Notes under the pieces: model-generated
What the model saw: only the letters and a program-made list of their open reading frames with translations
Database searches by the model: none
What the model was told of the DNA's origin: nothing
Source: Bursaphelenchus xylophilus
Lineage: Eukaryota > Nematoda > Chromadorea > Rhabditida > Aphelenchoididae
DNA length: 64,000 bases
Direction: 5' to 3'
NCBI GenBank assembly: GCA_904066235.2
Contig: CAJFCV020000001.1
Coordinates: 9,362,001-9,426,000, forward strand
Made by a program: the position numbers and the translations under genes
Part shown: one piece after another, positions 1-10,253 of the stretch
Position numbering within the stretch: position 1 is the first letter of the stretch
Layout of the letters: every line of letters starts with the position of its first letter

Positions 1-1059
1 TTCACGAAATATCTTACAGAAGAAACCGCTGAACCGATTTTGCCAAAAGGCGTTCAGCAGGGCATACTGAACGCCTTTTTGCAAAACAAATTCGCAGAGC
101 CGATGAAAAGTAAAGACCACGAGCCCTATATCCCCGCGGCGACGAATGTAGCCAGCTACATCGTTCGAATCCAAACTCAAACGGATTTCTAACCCTCCAT
201 CAACCAAACCCGCTTTTGTTAACAAAGTTTCGCCTACCTCCAAACAATTGCACTGTGCATCTTCAAGGAATGGTCTGTTTTGTTTTCAACTTTTACTCTA
301 GCTTGCCCTTCAACCATAGGGCAATGCTGGACGTACTTCTGAAAGAAAAATGTATTTAAACGCGAAAAATTAAACAGGAAAGTCAATCATCTCATGAGCA
401 ATATAAAAGTACCCCAATACCGTCATGACGACATGATTAATGGCAAAACTAGTTATTACTTCTTATAAAATTGCTTTTACGGCACCTCACATCTTTTAAT
501 TCCCAAACACCTCCCGAAAAAGAGAAAAAGTTCTAAAATATTTCCGAAAAATCACAAGAAATGTAACCTCCTAAGTTGCCCGTCATGACGAGAACTTCAT
601 ATGTGTTTCTAATAATCAAAAACAAAAACAGCACCTAGCTATACTTTTAAGCTTCTAAACCTGAGTGTAACCCGTTCACACCACAGTAAAAATTAGAGTT
701 AAAAACACCCTTATCTCTACCCCAACCCTATAAAAAATATATCGTGATGACGGGCTTCTTTTACAAAACTAAACTCTTTTCGCTTAAATTCTCGGAGTAT
801 CCTTTCTACACCTCGACTCCCTAATTTAACACTCCCAATCGACATACCATTCTGATCTTTCCGCGGTGGGGACCTCCAGGGCACCATTGATTTCTCCAAC
901 TTCTCCAGGGCTCCAAGAAACGGATTCTCGATGATTTCCATGAAAATAAATAAGATTAAAAGTAGAACGAGCAGTATCTGGACTTATAACAAGAAATAAA
1001 GGCCTACAATTGGGAAAAAACAACTTACTTTAATCACCAAAGCAGGCTTTGATGATTGG
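1..1059. other. No confident gene; one weak minus-strand terminal-exon candidate
   Basis: I see no recognisable gene in this stretch. On the minus strand an ATG at 941 opens 74 codons to a stop at 717 (begins MEIIENPFLG, rich in charged residues), and a donor-like ACTTAC (minus GTAAGT) lies at 1024-1029. This could be a last exon of the repetitive minus-strand locus to its right, but there is no homology to support it. The rest is AT-rich intergenic sequence. Confidence 0.25.
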
Positions 1060-1079
1060 GTGAAGGGGAGGGAGTGGGA

Positions 1080-1166
1080 GGGGAAAGGGAAAGGGAAAGG
1101 GAAAGGGAAAGGGAAAGGGAAAGGGAAAGGGAAAGGGAAAGGGAAAGGGAAAGGGAAAGGGAAAGG
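1080..1166. repeat. GGGAAA hexanucleotide satellite
   Basis: About fourteen perfect tandem copies of GGGAAA run without interruption, preceded by a purine-rich lead-in and followed by G-rich sequence. The plus strand has regularly spaced GGG runs, the arrangement needed for G-quadruplex folding. The plus-strand frame encoding Gly-Lys repeats is an artefact of the repeat. Confidence 0.95.
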
Positions 1167-1185
1167 GGGGTGGTGGGAGTGGTAT

Positions 1186-1298
1186 CTTTTTTCTAATTTT
1201 CTATTTTTTCTTTTTTTTATTTTTTTTTCTTTTTTATTCTTTTTTCTATTTTTTTATATTTTTTTCTTTTTTTTCTTATTTTTTATTTTTTTTTAAAG
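1186..1298. repeat. Degenerate poly-T tract
   Basis: A stretch almost wholly of T broken by single A or C bases. Similar tracts recur at about 2080-2290 and 2650-2945. They sit between or beside the exon-like segments of the minus-strand locus, so they read as A-rich intron sequence in that orientation. Confidence 0.9.
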
Positions 1299-1324
1299 TT
1301 ATCCGTTACATAGGGCTTGGAGAT

Positions 1325-2640
1325 CTCTGCAAATTAAAAGAATAAATTGAAGAACCCTCAAAAAAGAGTTGACAATAATCTCAAGCTATCCGTAATTTCC
1401 CCAACTACCAATAAACGACGAAACTTACATTCTGAAGAGAGTGTGATGGGGGAGGAGTGTGGTGGGAGTGAAATGGAGGAGGGGTGCGGTGCGAGTGGGA
1501 GGGAAGGATGGGTGTTGCAAATGGAACGGGGAATGTGGCGTGAGTGAAGGTGATGTCGACTTTTTTTCTAACTTTAGGTTTCTGAAAATATAGACCTTAG
1601 TTTGAGAAATCCAGGGTAAAATCAAGGGTGAAACAACAACTTACATAGTAAAAAATGGGTGGTAAACATTAGGGATACGGCAGTGAAATCTTGGATCAAA
1701 ATCTGAAAATAAAATAATCAATTGAAGAACCACCAAAACAAGTGACAACAATCTGGAGTTCCCTAATATCCTCAACTACAAAAAAAACCCTCAAAACTTA
1801 CATTCCATGTAGTCTAAATCGTTGGTTTGGATTTCGGCCGTGTAGGTGCCGTCCTGGGCCGGAATTGGGACATTGAAAGTAGGGTCGGGAAATGTGTTCC
1901 AAAGATTCACTGATTCGAGAGATGGGTTTCTGAAAAAATAGATAATTAATCAACTTAATAAAAATCCAGGATAAATTCAAGAATGAAATGACAACTTACA
2001 TTGTTACAAATGGGCAGTAAACTATTAGGCGAGTAAAATTTAGAAGAGAACGATACGGGTTACTTAAAAAAAATATTCTTTATGTTTTTTTTTTATTTTT
2101 ATTTTTTTCTTTTTTTTTTTTTTTTTTATTTTTTTTTCTTTTTTTTTATTTTTTTCTTTTTTCTAATTTTTTTCTTTTTTTTTATTTTACATCCGAAACG
2201 GGGTTACTTAAAAAAAAAATTTTTATGTTTTTTTTTTATTTTTTTTTTTTCTTTTTTTTTAATTTTTTTTTTTCTTTTTTTTTATTTTACATCCGAAAAG
2301 CAGTGAAGAAATCTTGGAGCAATACCTGAAAATACAGTGATCAATTGAATCACCACAAAAAACAAGTTACAACAATCCGAACAGTTCCCTAATATCCTCA
2401 ACTGCAAAAAAACCATCAAAACTTACATTCCATGTTGTCTAAATCGTTGGTTTGGATTTCGGCCATGTAGGTGCCGTCCTGGGCCGGGAGTGAGAAGTTG
2501 AATTGGTCTAGTTTTCGAAGGATCCATTGCTTTCCGGGGTCATTTTCTGCAAATATAAATCATATAATTTCAGATTAAAGACTACGCTGAAGTATGAACC
2601 GATAACTTACATGTTAAAAAATCGTGATAAATTATGAGGG
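1325..2640 (-). repeat. Tandem triplication of an exon-intron segment
   Basis: Three related blocks start near 1340, 1700 and 2330. Each holds a TCAATTGAA-like element, a run reading roughly CCCTAATATCCTCAAC, then AAAACTTACATTC, which on the minus strand is a donor site. Each is followed by a second conserved donor block near 1630, 1995 and 2600. Copies 2 and 3 keep an open exon between the blocks; copy 1 does not match in that part. T-tract expansions separate the copies, so unit lengths differ. The pattern points to local duplication of an exon with its flanking introns. Confidence 0.7.
1802..2546 (-). CDS. Duplicated exon pair of an unrecognised repetitive protein (partial)
   Basis: Two minus-strand exons at 2546-2427 and 1929-1802 have good acceptors (TTTGCAG, TTTTTCAG) and the same GTAAG donor. 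Both end in the peptide AQDGTYxAEIQTNDLDxME (x is M or T, then N or Y), while their first halves differ. Codon-level conservation of the shared half suggests it is or was coding. I could not connect the pair into a continuous gene: the short exon-like pieces between them give stops in the phases tested. I do not recognise the family. It may be a fragment of a repetitive protein gene or a decaying one. Confidence 0.35.
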
Positions 2641-2649
2641 GTAAATTAA

Positions 2650-2945
2650 AAAAGCTTTTTTATGTTTTTTTTTCATTTTTTACGTTTTTTTTTTGTTCCT
2701 TTTTTTCTTTTCTCTTATTTTTTCAAAAAAATATTTTTTTTTGGCCTTTTCAACTTTTTTGGCTCTTTTTTTTTATTTTTTTGGCCTTTTTTTTGGCTCT
2801 TTTTTTTATTTTTTTTTGGCCTTTTTTTTGGCTCTTTTTTTTATTTTTTTTGGCCTTTTTTTGGCTCTTCTTTTTTTTATTTTTTTGGCCTTTTTTTTTG
2901 GCTCTTCTATTTTTTGCCTTTTAGTTATTTTTTGGCTTTTTTTCT
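2650..2945. repeat. T-rich tract punctuated by GGCC and GGCTC
   Basis: Long T runs alternate with GGCC and GGCTC at roughly 20-30 base intervals, about ten cycles. It is a compound microsatellite. All three plus-strand frames stay open through it, giving spurious Phe/Leu-rich reading frames. Confidence 0.9.
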
Positions 2946-3819
2946 CTGTTATCCTTTCGGTGGTGGGTCTCGAAGAGGAACTCTGAAAAATAAAAAATTA
3001 ACACGACAACACTACAAAAATATCTCTAAACCCCTTGACAAAGGTGGTCAGTGTTTCCTAAACCGTTTACATGTATTACATATGTTTGTGCAATTTTTAA
3101 AAGGCGCAACGACAGCGTTAAATAGTCAAATAAATGATCCATGTTATCTCATAACATTTTGTTAATGGAGATAAATTGCAAAAATTTCAACTCCCAGGCC
3201 GAGAAAAAAGTTTTACCTTATACATAGTCATCTTAAGAAAAAATAATAGAAGTTTAAGGCTGAAGTCAAAGTTTTAAAATTATGTATGTCAATTGAGATT
3301 GCTTTCTATGGCTACGCTCAACTTTTGGAGTTGGTTTCAACCTTGCTGCGCCGATTTCAAAAAATGGTTACTATCACCTAAAACAAGGTTCTCACAACAG
3401 CTTCCAAAATAGTGCGGATGTCAGTAATTATGCTCTTACTGACTTGTTAGATCAAGGACCTAGCTGAGTTAAAACCTACCGATTTTTAAAATATTATTTT
3501 AGTCACCTAAATATCAGTTTTTTTGGAATTTTGAGTGAGTAAGCTAGTATAGGACATTCGGTTGCTGATTTTTCTCTAAAACTACTCTAATTATGCTCAT
3601 AGGAAACCGAATTTATTTAGAATATTTTTTTCTAAAATACACGCGAGAATTCTAGCTCGCGCTTTGCAGAAACAACCGAGATTTTTGGATCGAAAGTTGG
3701 TGAAAATTTGACAATTTTTGCCGAACTTCGGCACGAAAAGTTTCACGCTTATTTCTACCATAGAGAGTAATGTTTCCACAAAAAATCAAATTTTTCCGCA
3801 CAAAACTGCCAAAGTTATG

Positions 3820-4016
3820 GCCAAAAAGCGTTTTTCTCTCTGACCGCTCTCCACGTTAGTGTACTCTCTCGGCGGCAAAAATCGTTGAATATCTCGGTAG
3901 CGCCTGCAAAGCGCGAGCTAAAACTTTCAGGAATTGATATTTAGTCCATACCCGACGTGTGTGCAAAATTTAAAGAAAATCTGAGCGTCGCACTTGGGGT
4001 ACTTCCCTTGTAAGTA
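3820..4016. repeat. Dispersed repeat ending in CTTCCCTTGT (copy 1)
   Basis: It contains TTCTCTCTGACCGCTCTCC, then TACTCTCTCGGCGGCAAA, and a tail AAATTTAAAGAAAATCTGAG followed by CGTCGC and ACTTCCCTTGT. Related copies lie near 30895-31016, 40940-41180 and 48955-49100. The tail resembles the termini of the palindrome at 42.3-43.1 kb, so this is probably a degenerate member of a terminal-inverted-repeat transposon family. Confidence 0.6.
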
Positions 4017-4176
4017 AAAAAAGTAAGCTTACCTCCATTCCGGTCCGATTGTTTCAATTTTCAGCGATTCGAAGAATCCAATCTGGCGAAAAAACAGTCG
4101 TTTCCAATCTTCTTCATGAAGAAAAGGCTGGTCCAAGCGCAATTGAGCTCATTCATGGACGTGGAGGACTAGGACA

Positions 4177-4670
4177 GAGCACCCTTTTAATTCCAGAGGC
4201 CCCCCGAGCTCACTCAGGGGGCGAGGGTGCTCCTGCTTTCCCGCAGTTCGTCTTGTTTGGAGATTCTGAAAAAATAAAGGTAAAAATATAATTTGAACAC
4301 GATAACTTACCATATTTTAGCCCCAAATCCACAAGGTTGACCATAAAAGGTGGGGCACCCTTTTAATTCCAAAAGCCCCCCGAGCTGATTCAGGGGCGAG
4401 GGTGCCCACTTCGGTTCGGACTGATCTCCATCTGAAAATAGAATTAGATTGTATCATTTCAGCTTAAATCAAGGTCCAAAATAACAAAATTTTACTTTAT
4501 CTGGTCTTGCCGAGCACCCGTGATTTTCCAGAAGGCCCCCCGAGTGAAGCGGAGGGCCGGGGTGCTCCGGTTCGACCAGAAACGTCCACACCAGGGCCGG
4601 AAACAAAAGGTGAGCACCCTTTTTGATTTTCCGAAGGCCCCCCGGGCTCATTCGGGGGGCTAGGGTGCTC
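4177..4670. repeat. Four GC-rich hairpin repeats of about 55-59 bp
   Basis: Copies lie at 4177-4232, 4353-4407, 4512-4567 and 4612-4670. Each starts GAGCACCC (GGGCACCC in copy 2) and ends with its reverse complement GGGTGCTC. Inside is a second inverted pair, CCCCCCGAG or CCCCCCGGG against CxGGGGGC, around a short loop. On the minus strand all fall within exon-like blocks bounded by TTTCAG acceptors and GTAAG-like donors (4703-4496, 4430-4310, 4263-4032), but these blocks could not be joined in frame. Confidence 0.85.
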
Positions 4671-5180
4671 CACCTTTGTTTTATGCCTTCCTGGACTTGG
4701 CATTGGCTGAAAATAAAAGGATAAAATTATATTTTAGATAAAAAATGGGGAAAAACTCAAAAAAACTGTAAAGTCATGGAGGTCCAGAAAAAAATGAAGC
4801 TGAAAGACGTTTACACGCGACTTTACAGCTAGTTCTACCACTATCTTCTACAATTATATTATACTATACCCGCGAAATTCACCAGCGTATGGCAAAAAAA
4901 AGCAAACGTTGTTTTTTCGGGCGCAGTTCGCAAAAATAATTATTTTTTTGGGAAATAAAAGGGAACTTACTTTTTCTCGTACTGATCAACTGCGCGATCT
5001 ATAGATGGGATCTTGTGGTCAACAACAAATTATTGGTCCGTGAAGAGTTTTATACTCTGTCATCCGTAAGTATTTTTAATCTCTTGGGGAAATTTATGCC
5101 AATAACTGAAAAATCGAGGTTATTGGGGCGTGACTGCCAAAAAACTTACGTAATTAGGTGCTGAAGGCGGAGGTCTGTCT

Positions 5181-6413
5181 TCAATATGGGTGATTACCCA
5201 AGGAACCCAGGAAGCTCGTCATGAACATTGGTCCTTCGGGTCCTTCTGCCTGAAAAAAAACAGATATTATTGAGAATTATACATGGATAATGTATTTTTT
5301 ATTAAAAAAACACCTGAACTTGGTTTATTTCTAGAGGATTTTGGCCTAAAAAGTGAAAAAAGAGCCAATAAACTTACGAGGCATCAAGGAGTTACGCATT
5401 GATGCGTAGCTCCTGCGCACCATGTCTACGACAAGGCGTGCCGGAGGCTGACGGCTTCTCCTCCTCGGCCGGTCTTCAAAGACGACGGCTTCAATGATTG
5501 GGCCGAGTTGTTCAGCCTCCCTTGATCTTCGGGGAGGCCGAGGAGGTTGATTGACAGGAGGCGGCGGCTGGCAGCACCGCCTCCTGCACTTGGGCATTCT
5601 TCGGAGGGGCCCTGGGGCATCATGCTGTTGTTGTTCTACAGCCTGGACGTCGAAGGACGGCTGTGAAAGCTCTGGTTCGGCTTCAGGTGTCGGCGAGGCA
5701 CTTGGCTGGGCGTCGGGAGTTCGTGACCGTGCCGTTGTCAGTGGACTTCTGGAGCGTTCTTTTCTTGGTGAACGAGGAGCGGCCTTTTTCAAATTCTCCA
5801 TGAGCCGTTGTTGGAGACGGGCGACTTCTTCTTCTGCCTCCTTTTGCTTCCTCTGAGCACGGTCCGCTTCGGTCAGGGCCCCAAAATATTTTCTTTGGAG
5901 CTCGCTGATCTTGTTTTCGGCTTCTTCTTCCGCTTTTCTGATTGCGGCGGCCGCTTCTTCTTTGGCCTTCTTGACTTCAGCTTGGGCCTCTTCAACCGCC
6001 CCTTCATAGTACCTCACATTTTTCTCGAGGTTCGATTGCCTCTGCCACATCTTCCGGCATTCGGTCTTCCATAGTTTTCGTTCGTATTCGAGACGGTCGA
6101 TTCTGTCTTCGACCGTCTCGTCCACCGCCCAGTCTTCCCCCTCATCGAAGACTTCCATTGAGTTTATTGAGGGGACCCCATGCAACGTTGAGTGCCCGGG
6201 ACTGTAGACGGGCGAGAACTGCAACGTGCTGGGGGCGGAGAGATCGAGTGGTGAGCTCGATCTCTCCGTGCCCTCAACCGCCGGCAGGTGCTCGGCCTGA
6301 ACGGTTGGGGCGTTATTTAGGCCGAAGCCAGAGAGGCCAGATGCTGGGCTTGGCCCCTCTTTACCCTCCTCTGGGACGCCGGTTGGGTGCTGGCCAACCA
6401 GAGGAGGGGCCAT
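5181..6413 (-). CDS. Coiled-coil protein with Arg/Ser- and Pro-rich C-terminus, 5'-incomplete
   Basis: Exons are 6511-5378, 5345-5314 and 5249-5181; the introns between them are 32 and 64 bases and the phases match. The first exon has a TTTTAG acceptor at its 5' edge and stays open upstream of the first internal Met (6413), so a further 5' exon is likely but was not found. From that Met the product is 378 residues: a Pro/Ser/Gly-rich head, an acidic strip (MEVFDEGEDWAVDETVED), a charged coiled coil over roughly residues 100-215, then Ser-Pro/Arg clusters (RSPRKERSRSPLTTARSRTP) and a basic Pro/Arg tail. The coding part is much more GC-rich than its surroundings. No family is recognised; the RS-like clusters would fit a nuclear protein, which is inference. 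Confidence 0.6.
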
Positions 6414-6549
6414 TACCGCCGGCAGTACTTCAGCCTGCGCGGAATGGGCTTGGCGCTCGGATGGAGGGCACGAGCGTGGGCCGGAACCCTGGCCGACGTT
6501 GTTTGGAGACACTAAAATCACCAAAATTAGACGAAAATTCAAAAAATAT

Positions 6550-9500
6550 GATTTAAACTGCTAACTCTATCGCTAAGGGCCCTAACATAACATATTCTCT
6601 CAATTTTCCCTGTGTAACTTTTTTGCTTTTAGACGCAGATCCCGATGCTGGAGATCCGGAATTTTGATTCTGAAGTCCACGGTGACCGAAAATTCCAGAA
6701 TTCGCCCAAAGCCCTGTGAAGAATTGTCCATTTGTCCAGAAAACGGTCCAATGATGTTGAAATTCCATCCAGTTTGAAGTGCAGCGACGAAACCGTATAA
6801 ACCACAAGAAACTCAAGCTGATTTTTTATGTTGATGGCGACCGGAAGACGTATTTAATGGTGGTGATCAGGAAATCGACAGCAGAGCAGCTCGAAAGCTG
6901 TAGAACACTGAATGAACCGAAGATCGGATCAAACGACAACGTGGAACAAGGAGAACCTTCAAAAGGACCCCAGAAAATGAGATAAGAGCAAATTGATGGC
7001 GCTGATCCGAAGCAAAATGATGATTGCTCCTCGATGGAAGAAGATTAGGTGCGGATGGACAACCGTTGGGTGATTTGTGGCGATGTCGACGTGAAAATCA
7101 TGGAAAACGGGTGATGGATTGGATCTTGAAGATGAAAATGGACAGCTTGGTGTTTGGATGTTCGAATTGAGCTAAAATAAGGTGAGTGTAGGGGTCAAAT
7201 GGACGAAAACGTCTAAAAATTGATGTAATTTCGGGTTTTCTCCTTGTATCCGTCTTTTTAATGCCTCATTCCAGATATCCATTGATTGTTCGCTAATTTC
7301 CAAGACGATATTGATGTCATGAATAATCTTCAGGCCAAGGAAATCATTGCTGAGTCTCGTTACTTCAATTGGAGTCCTGCCGTAAAAACAATTTTGATGG
7401 TGAAGTGTTGATGGGATGGAATGTTCGGGTGATCGATGATCCTTCACCTTTTTTTGCGAACGCTTTGAAGTCTTCTGAAGGTGGTAACTCCAAAGAGTAG
7501 AGTCCAATGTCATGATAGTGAATTTTGATGTTGGTCAAGTCGGTAAGTCGGTTTGCTGGGTCTTTTTTTGATGTTAAGACTGAGCGAACATGATGAACAC
7601 GGTGTTTTAGCCGATGTGTAAAGTCTCTGAAAAAGTCCACGCGGCACGAAACCGTAAATTCGACGAGCCGGAACGACGAGAAATCACGTCCACCTGGAGA
7701 ATAGCACAGAACACCTCGAGAAGTCATTCAACAAGATTCGGACAAGAAGAACGAGGACAAAGGCCAAGAACAAACTTCAATAACGTCCATCCATGGACGA
7801 GACGAGCTCCCCACCCCTTGGAATTTGTCTAATGCGAACCTGACCGTAAGTAATCATCGGAGACATGGTCCAGTAGATGTCGATCTTCAGCAGTCAGTCC
7901 ATTCCTTGAATTGGTACAAATGGGAAGGTCCAGGTAATTCCTCGTGTCATGAAGTGGTGTCTTACACGAAACCCCGGATATAAGCCAAAACAAGTCAATG
8001 GACATGAACATAAAGTAATGTAAGTGTTTATGCATATATTCGATACAATTACAATTTTATAAAGATATGGATATCCATTTGTAATGGTTGATGTTTCAGG
8101 ACTCCAACGTGGCCGTGGATGGGAGAACATGACCCATCGAGATGTTGATTTTGGAATTACTGGAACAGTGGAAACGGCTGGAAGAAGTCAAAAAATCTTT
8201 ACCTGGTCCAAAGAGCATATTAGAGATGGAAGTGGATGGCAATTGGATTAAAACACAAATGTAAGACCATTTTTGGCCATGAAAGTGAATAGTTTAGTGT
8301 TTGTTTGGGGATTTTTGGCTCCAAGAATATTCCAAAATGCTATGTATAATAATAATTTATGACCAATACAGCATGAAAAAGAACATTTATAATAAGAAGA
8401 TAGAATTTTAGGTGGTTCCCTGGAGGACACAGTGCTGGAACTGCCAAAATTGTCAGAACTGATCCATCTTCGACTTGTTCCTGAGCCACTGAATTGATGA
8501 GAATCTGTTTGGATGAATCGGAGTTGATTCCGTCGATATGCATTGTCCAGTCGACGTTGATCATCATGGATAATATCCGATTTGACACCTCATTGATGAC
8601 AAGGATCTTCTTGATGTTGTATTTGGAGGCTTCGGTAAGAGGTTCGAAGGTTTGGGACTGGGATATTGTTCATAATTTGGTGTAGGGCAAAATTCAGGAG
8701 AAATTTTTACTTTTTGGCCTAAAATTTATATTAAACTTAGGGTCATGATTTATTCCAGCTAGTAAATATTGTTAAATCTGACTCTATTGCCTGAGGGGTG
8801 TAAAAAAGCTCAAGAATTTTCTTTTTTTCCAAAAAACTTTCTAAAAAAAATCAAAACGTTTAATAAATTTGGTTTTTAAAATTTTCGAAATGCCTCTTGT
8901 TTTTTGCTCGAACTTTTCCGAATTTTGTGTAAAATACGACAAAAAATGGCTAAAAAAATGCCCAAAATTTGTCCTTCTACTCTCAATTTTGTGTGTACGA
9001 TCTTCTTCGTACGGCGTTGTAGGTTCTAAAAACTGTAAAACTCAAAAAAATTAACTTACCAAGCTTCCAGCGTTCGAATTGGGTCGATCTATCGCGTTGT
9101 AAAAAATGCCACCAAGGCCAATTTCGGCTGTATTTCACAATAACAAAGCGATACCCGGCGGGCTTTACAGTAATCCCCACCAGCCATTAAATTACTTTCT
9201 TTAGAAAGCTTTTTAGTGTCATATTCGCCTGGAATATGCACTCCCAGGCCTTTTGGTGTATTTTCAGGGCCATTAAGCCTAGTTTTTTTTTTCATTTCTG
9301 GCGGGATTTACGGTAGAAACCCACCAGCCAAAATGGATCGTCAAACTTCATTATTTTACTGGTGAAATCCAATATAAAGAAGTTTTGAGTTTCAAATCAA
9401 ATAAATTGAGACAAACAGGGTTCAAAACCAACTATTTTGAACTTTTTTTTTAAAGTATTTGTCTTCAAAATTATGTTGTGCTAGATATCAGGAAGAAGAA

Positions 9501-9650
9501 CAAAGGAAGTTTAAATATTTTTGCATATTATTGGCCCTAACCTCAAAGTAAATCATCTCAAATCAACTTAAAACCACGTTGCGGGTCTCAGAGCAGGGAT
9601 TTCGTCATCAAAATACCCATGAAATCCATTGTCATCGTCTACTACAATAT
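6550..9650. other. Gene-remnant region without an intact gene
   Basis: Medium-length reading frames in several frames carry protein-like composition but are broken by frameshifts and stops. Besides the F-box-like remnant listed separately, the minus strand near 8409-8660 has an open stretch containing NVDWTMHIDGINSDSSKQ, and the plus strand near 6779-6985 has one beginning QRRNRINHKKLKLIF. Neither has a convincing start or splice context. I read the region as a graveyard of duplicated genes; no family is proven. Confidence 0.4.
7172..7830 (-). pseudogene. Possible F-box-like gene remnant with frameshifts
   Basis: Read right to left, one minus-strand frame gives LLEVFCAILQVDVISRR, which resembles the nematode F-box core (hydrophobic-E-V-L-x-x-I-L). 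It then passes by frameshift to a frame with LTDLTNIKIHYHDIGLYSLE, and by a second shift at a T run near 7375 to YGRTPIEVTRLSNDF and a tail ending NPKLHQFLDVF. Order and composition recall nematode F-box proteins with a C-terminal association domain, but the match is from memory of the pattern only. Each frame is interrupted, so it is unlikely to make a full protein unless there is a sequencing error. Confidence 0.35.
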
Positions 9651-9734
9651 CATTATTTTAGGATTTTTGGACCAAAAATGGTGTTATTAAGAAGCAGAAA
9701 GATGTCAAAAGGAATTTTCAGATGACTGGCAATT

Positions 9735-9968
9735 TCAATTGAAATATGATGACGGATTTCCTGGAATTTTGTTGAGAAATTCCCAACGTTGAAATCTCCG
9801 CTTATAATCTACAAAACCCAAAAACCCCCAAAATCCCCTGGACTTACACGTCGACCGTTCCCCAACCCCAAACACCGGGACGGCAGCGGTGTTTGGAGTT
9901 GGGGCCATCGCCGGAATGGCGGACTGTTCGCCGGAGCGGGTGCTTTCGCTGGAGGTGGTGGAGTTCAT
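9735..9968 (-). CDS. Small two-exon gene candidate, unknown function
   Basis: ATG at 9968 lies one base after an acceptor-like CGCTCAG, a possible trans-splice site. Exon 1 (9968-9848) is GC-rich and reads as a Ser/Thr/Ala/Pro-rich segment ending VFGVGERST. The donor GTAAGTCC and acceptor TTTGTAG leave a 39-base intron; exon 2 (9808-9735) adds YYKRRFQRWEFLNKIPG and ends in TGA, about 64 residues in all. Another frame of exon 2 is also open for about 50 codons (starting IISGDFNVGNF), so the phase choice is uncertain. Confidence 0.35.
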   Translation of the reverse strand: MNSTTSSESTRSGEQSAIPAMAPTPNTAAVPVFGVGERSTCKSRGFWGFLGFVDYKRRFQRWEFLNKIPGNPSSYFN

Positions 9969-10106
9969 CCTGAGCGTGAGCGTTATACCGTAATTGGAAT
10001 TACCGGTAAATGAGAAAAATGAAAACGAAAATTTGGTGAATTTCAATATGCAAATTTTGTTTTTTTGTGAAAATTCGTGGCAGAATTTGTCTTTTTTCTT
10101 TCAATT

Positions 10107-10253
10107 TTATTCAAAATTTTTTTGTTGGCAAAATTCTTGAAACGTTGCAACGCGTTGTGATATTTCGGAGGATGTCATCGAATTTTGTATCTGGACGAGC
10201 AAGGACAAAATGTTTGGGATGAAAGCCACGTTTTGGTGAGTTTTTGATGAATT
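10107..10253 (-). CDS. Exon-like coding fragment, unrecognised
   Basis: A minus-strand frame enters after a weak acceptor (CAAACAG) and reads NSSKTHQNVAFIPNILSLL, continuing through an amphipathic helix-like stretch to CQQKNFE and a TAA at 10107. The composition is protein-like, but there is no Met and no clear partner exon. A possible upstream exon near 10440-10330 contains IEAIQLRRLSDVFIDD. It may be a terminal exon of a short gene or a remnant. Confidence 0.2.
   Translation of the reverse strand, partial: NSSKTHQNVAFIPNILSLLVQIQNSMTSSEISQRVATFQEFCQQKNFE

Noticed and set aside
1060..1296. Plus-strand frame coding for Gly-Lys repeats then Phe/Leu runs
   Set aside because: It simply translates the GGGAAA satellite and a T tract; there is no splice or start context.
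2082..3165. Several Phe/Leu-rich plus-strand frames suggesting membrane proteins
   Set aside because: They are translations of poly-T microsatellites and are open in more than one frame.
9656..9808. Frame reading ISGDFNVGNF, resembling the GDFN motif of retrotransposon endonucleases
   Set aside because: No other endonuclease or reverse transcriptase motif is present nearby, and the in-phase exon joining favours another frame.
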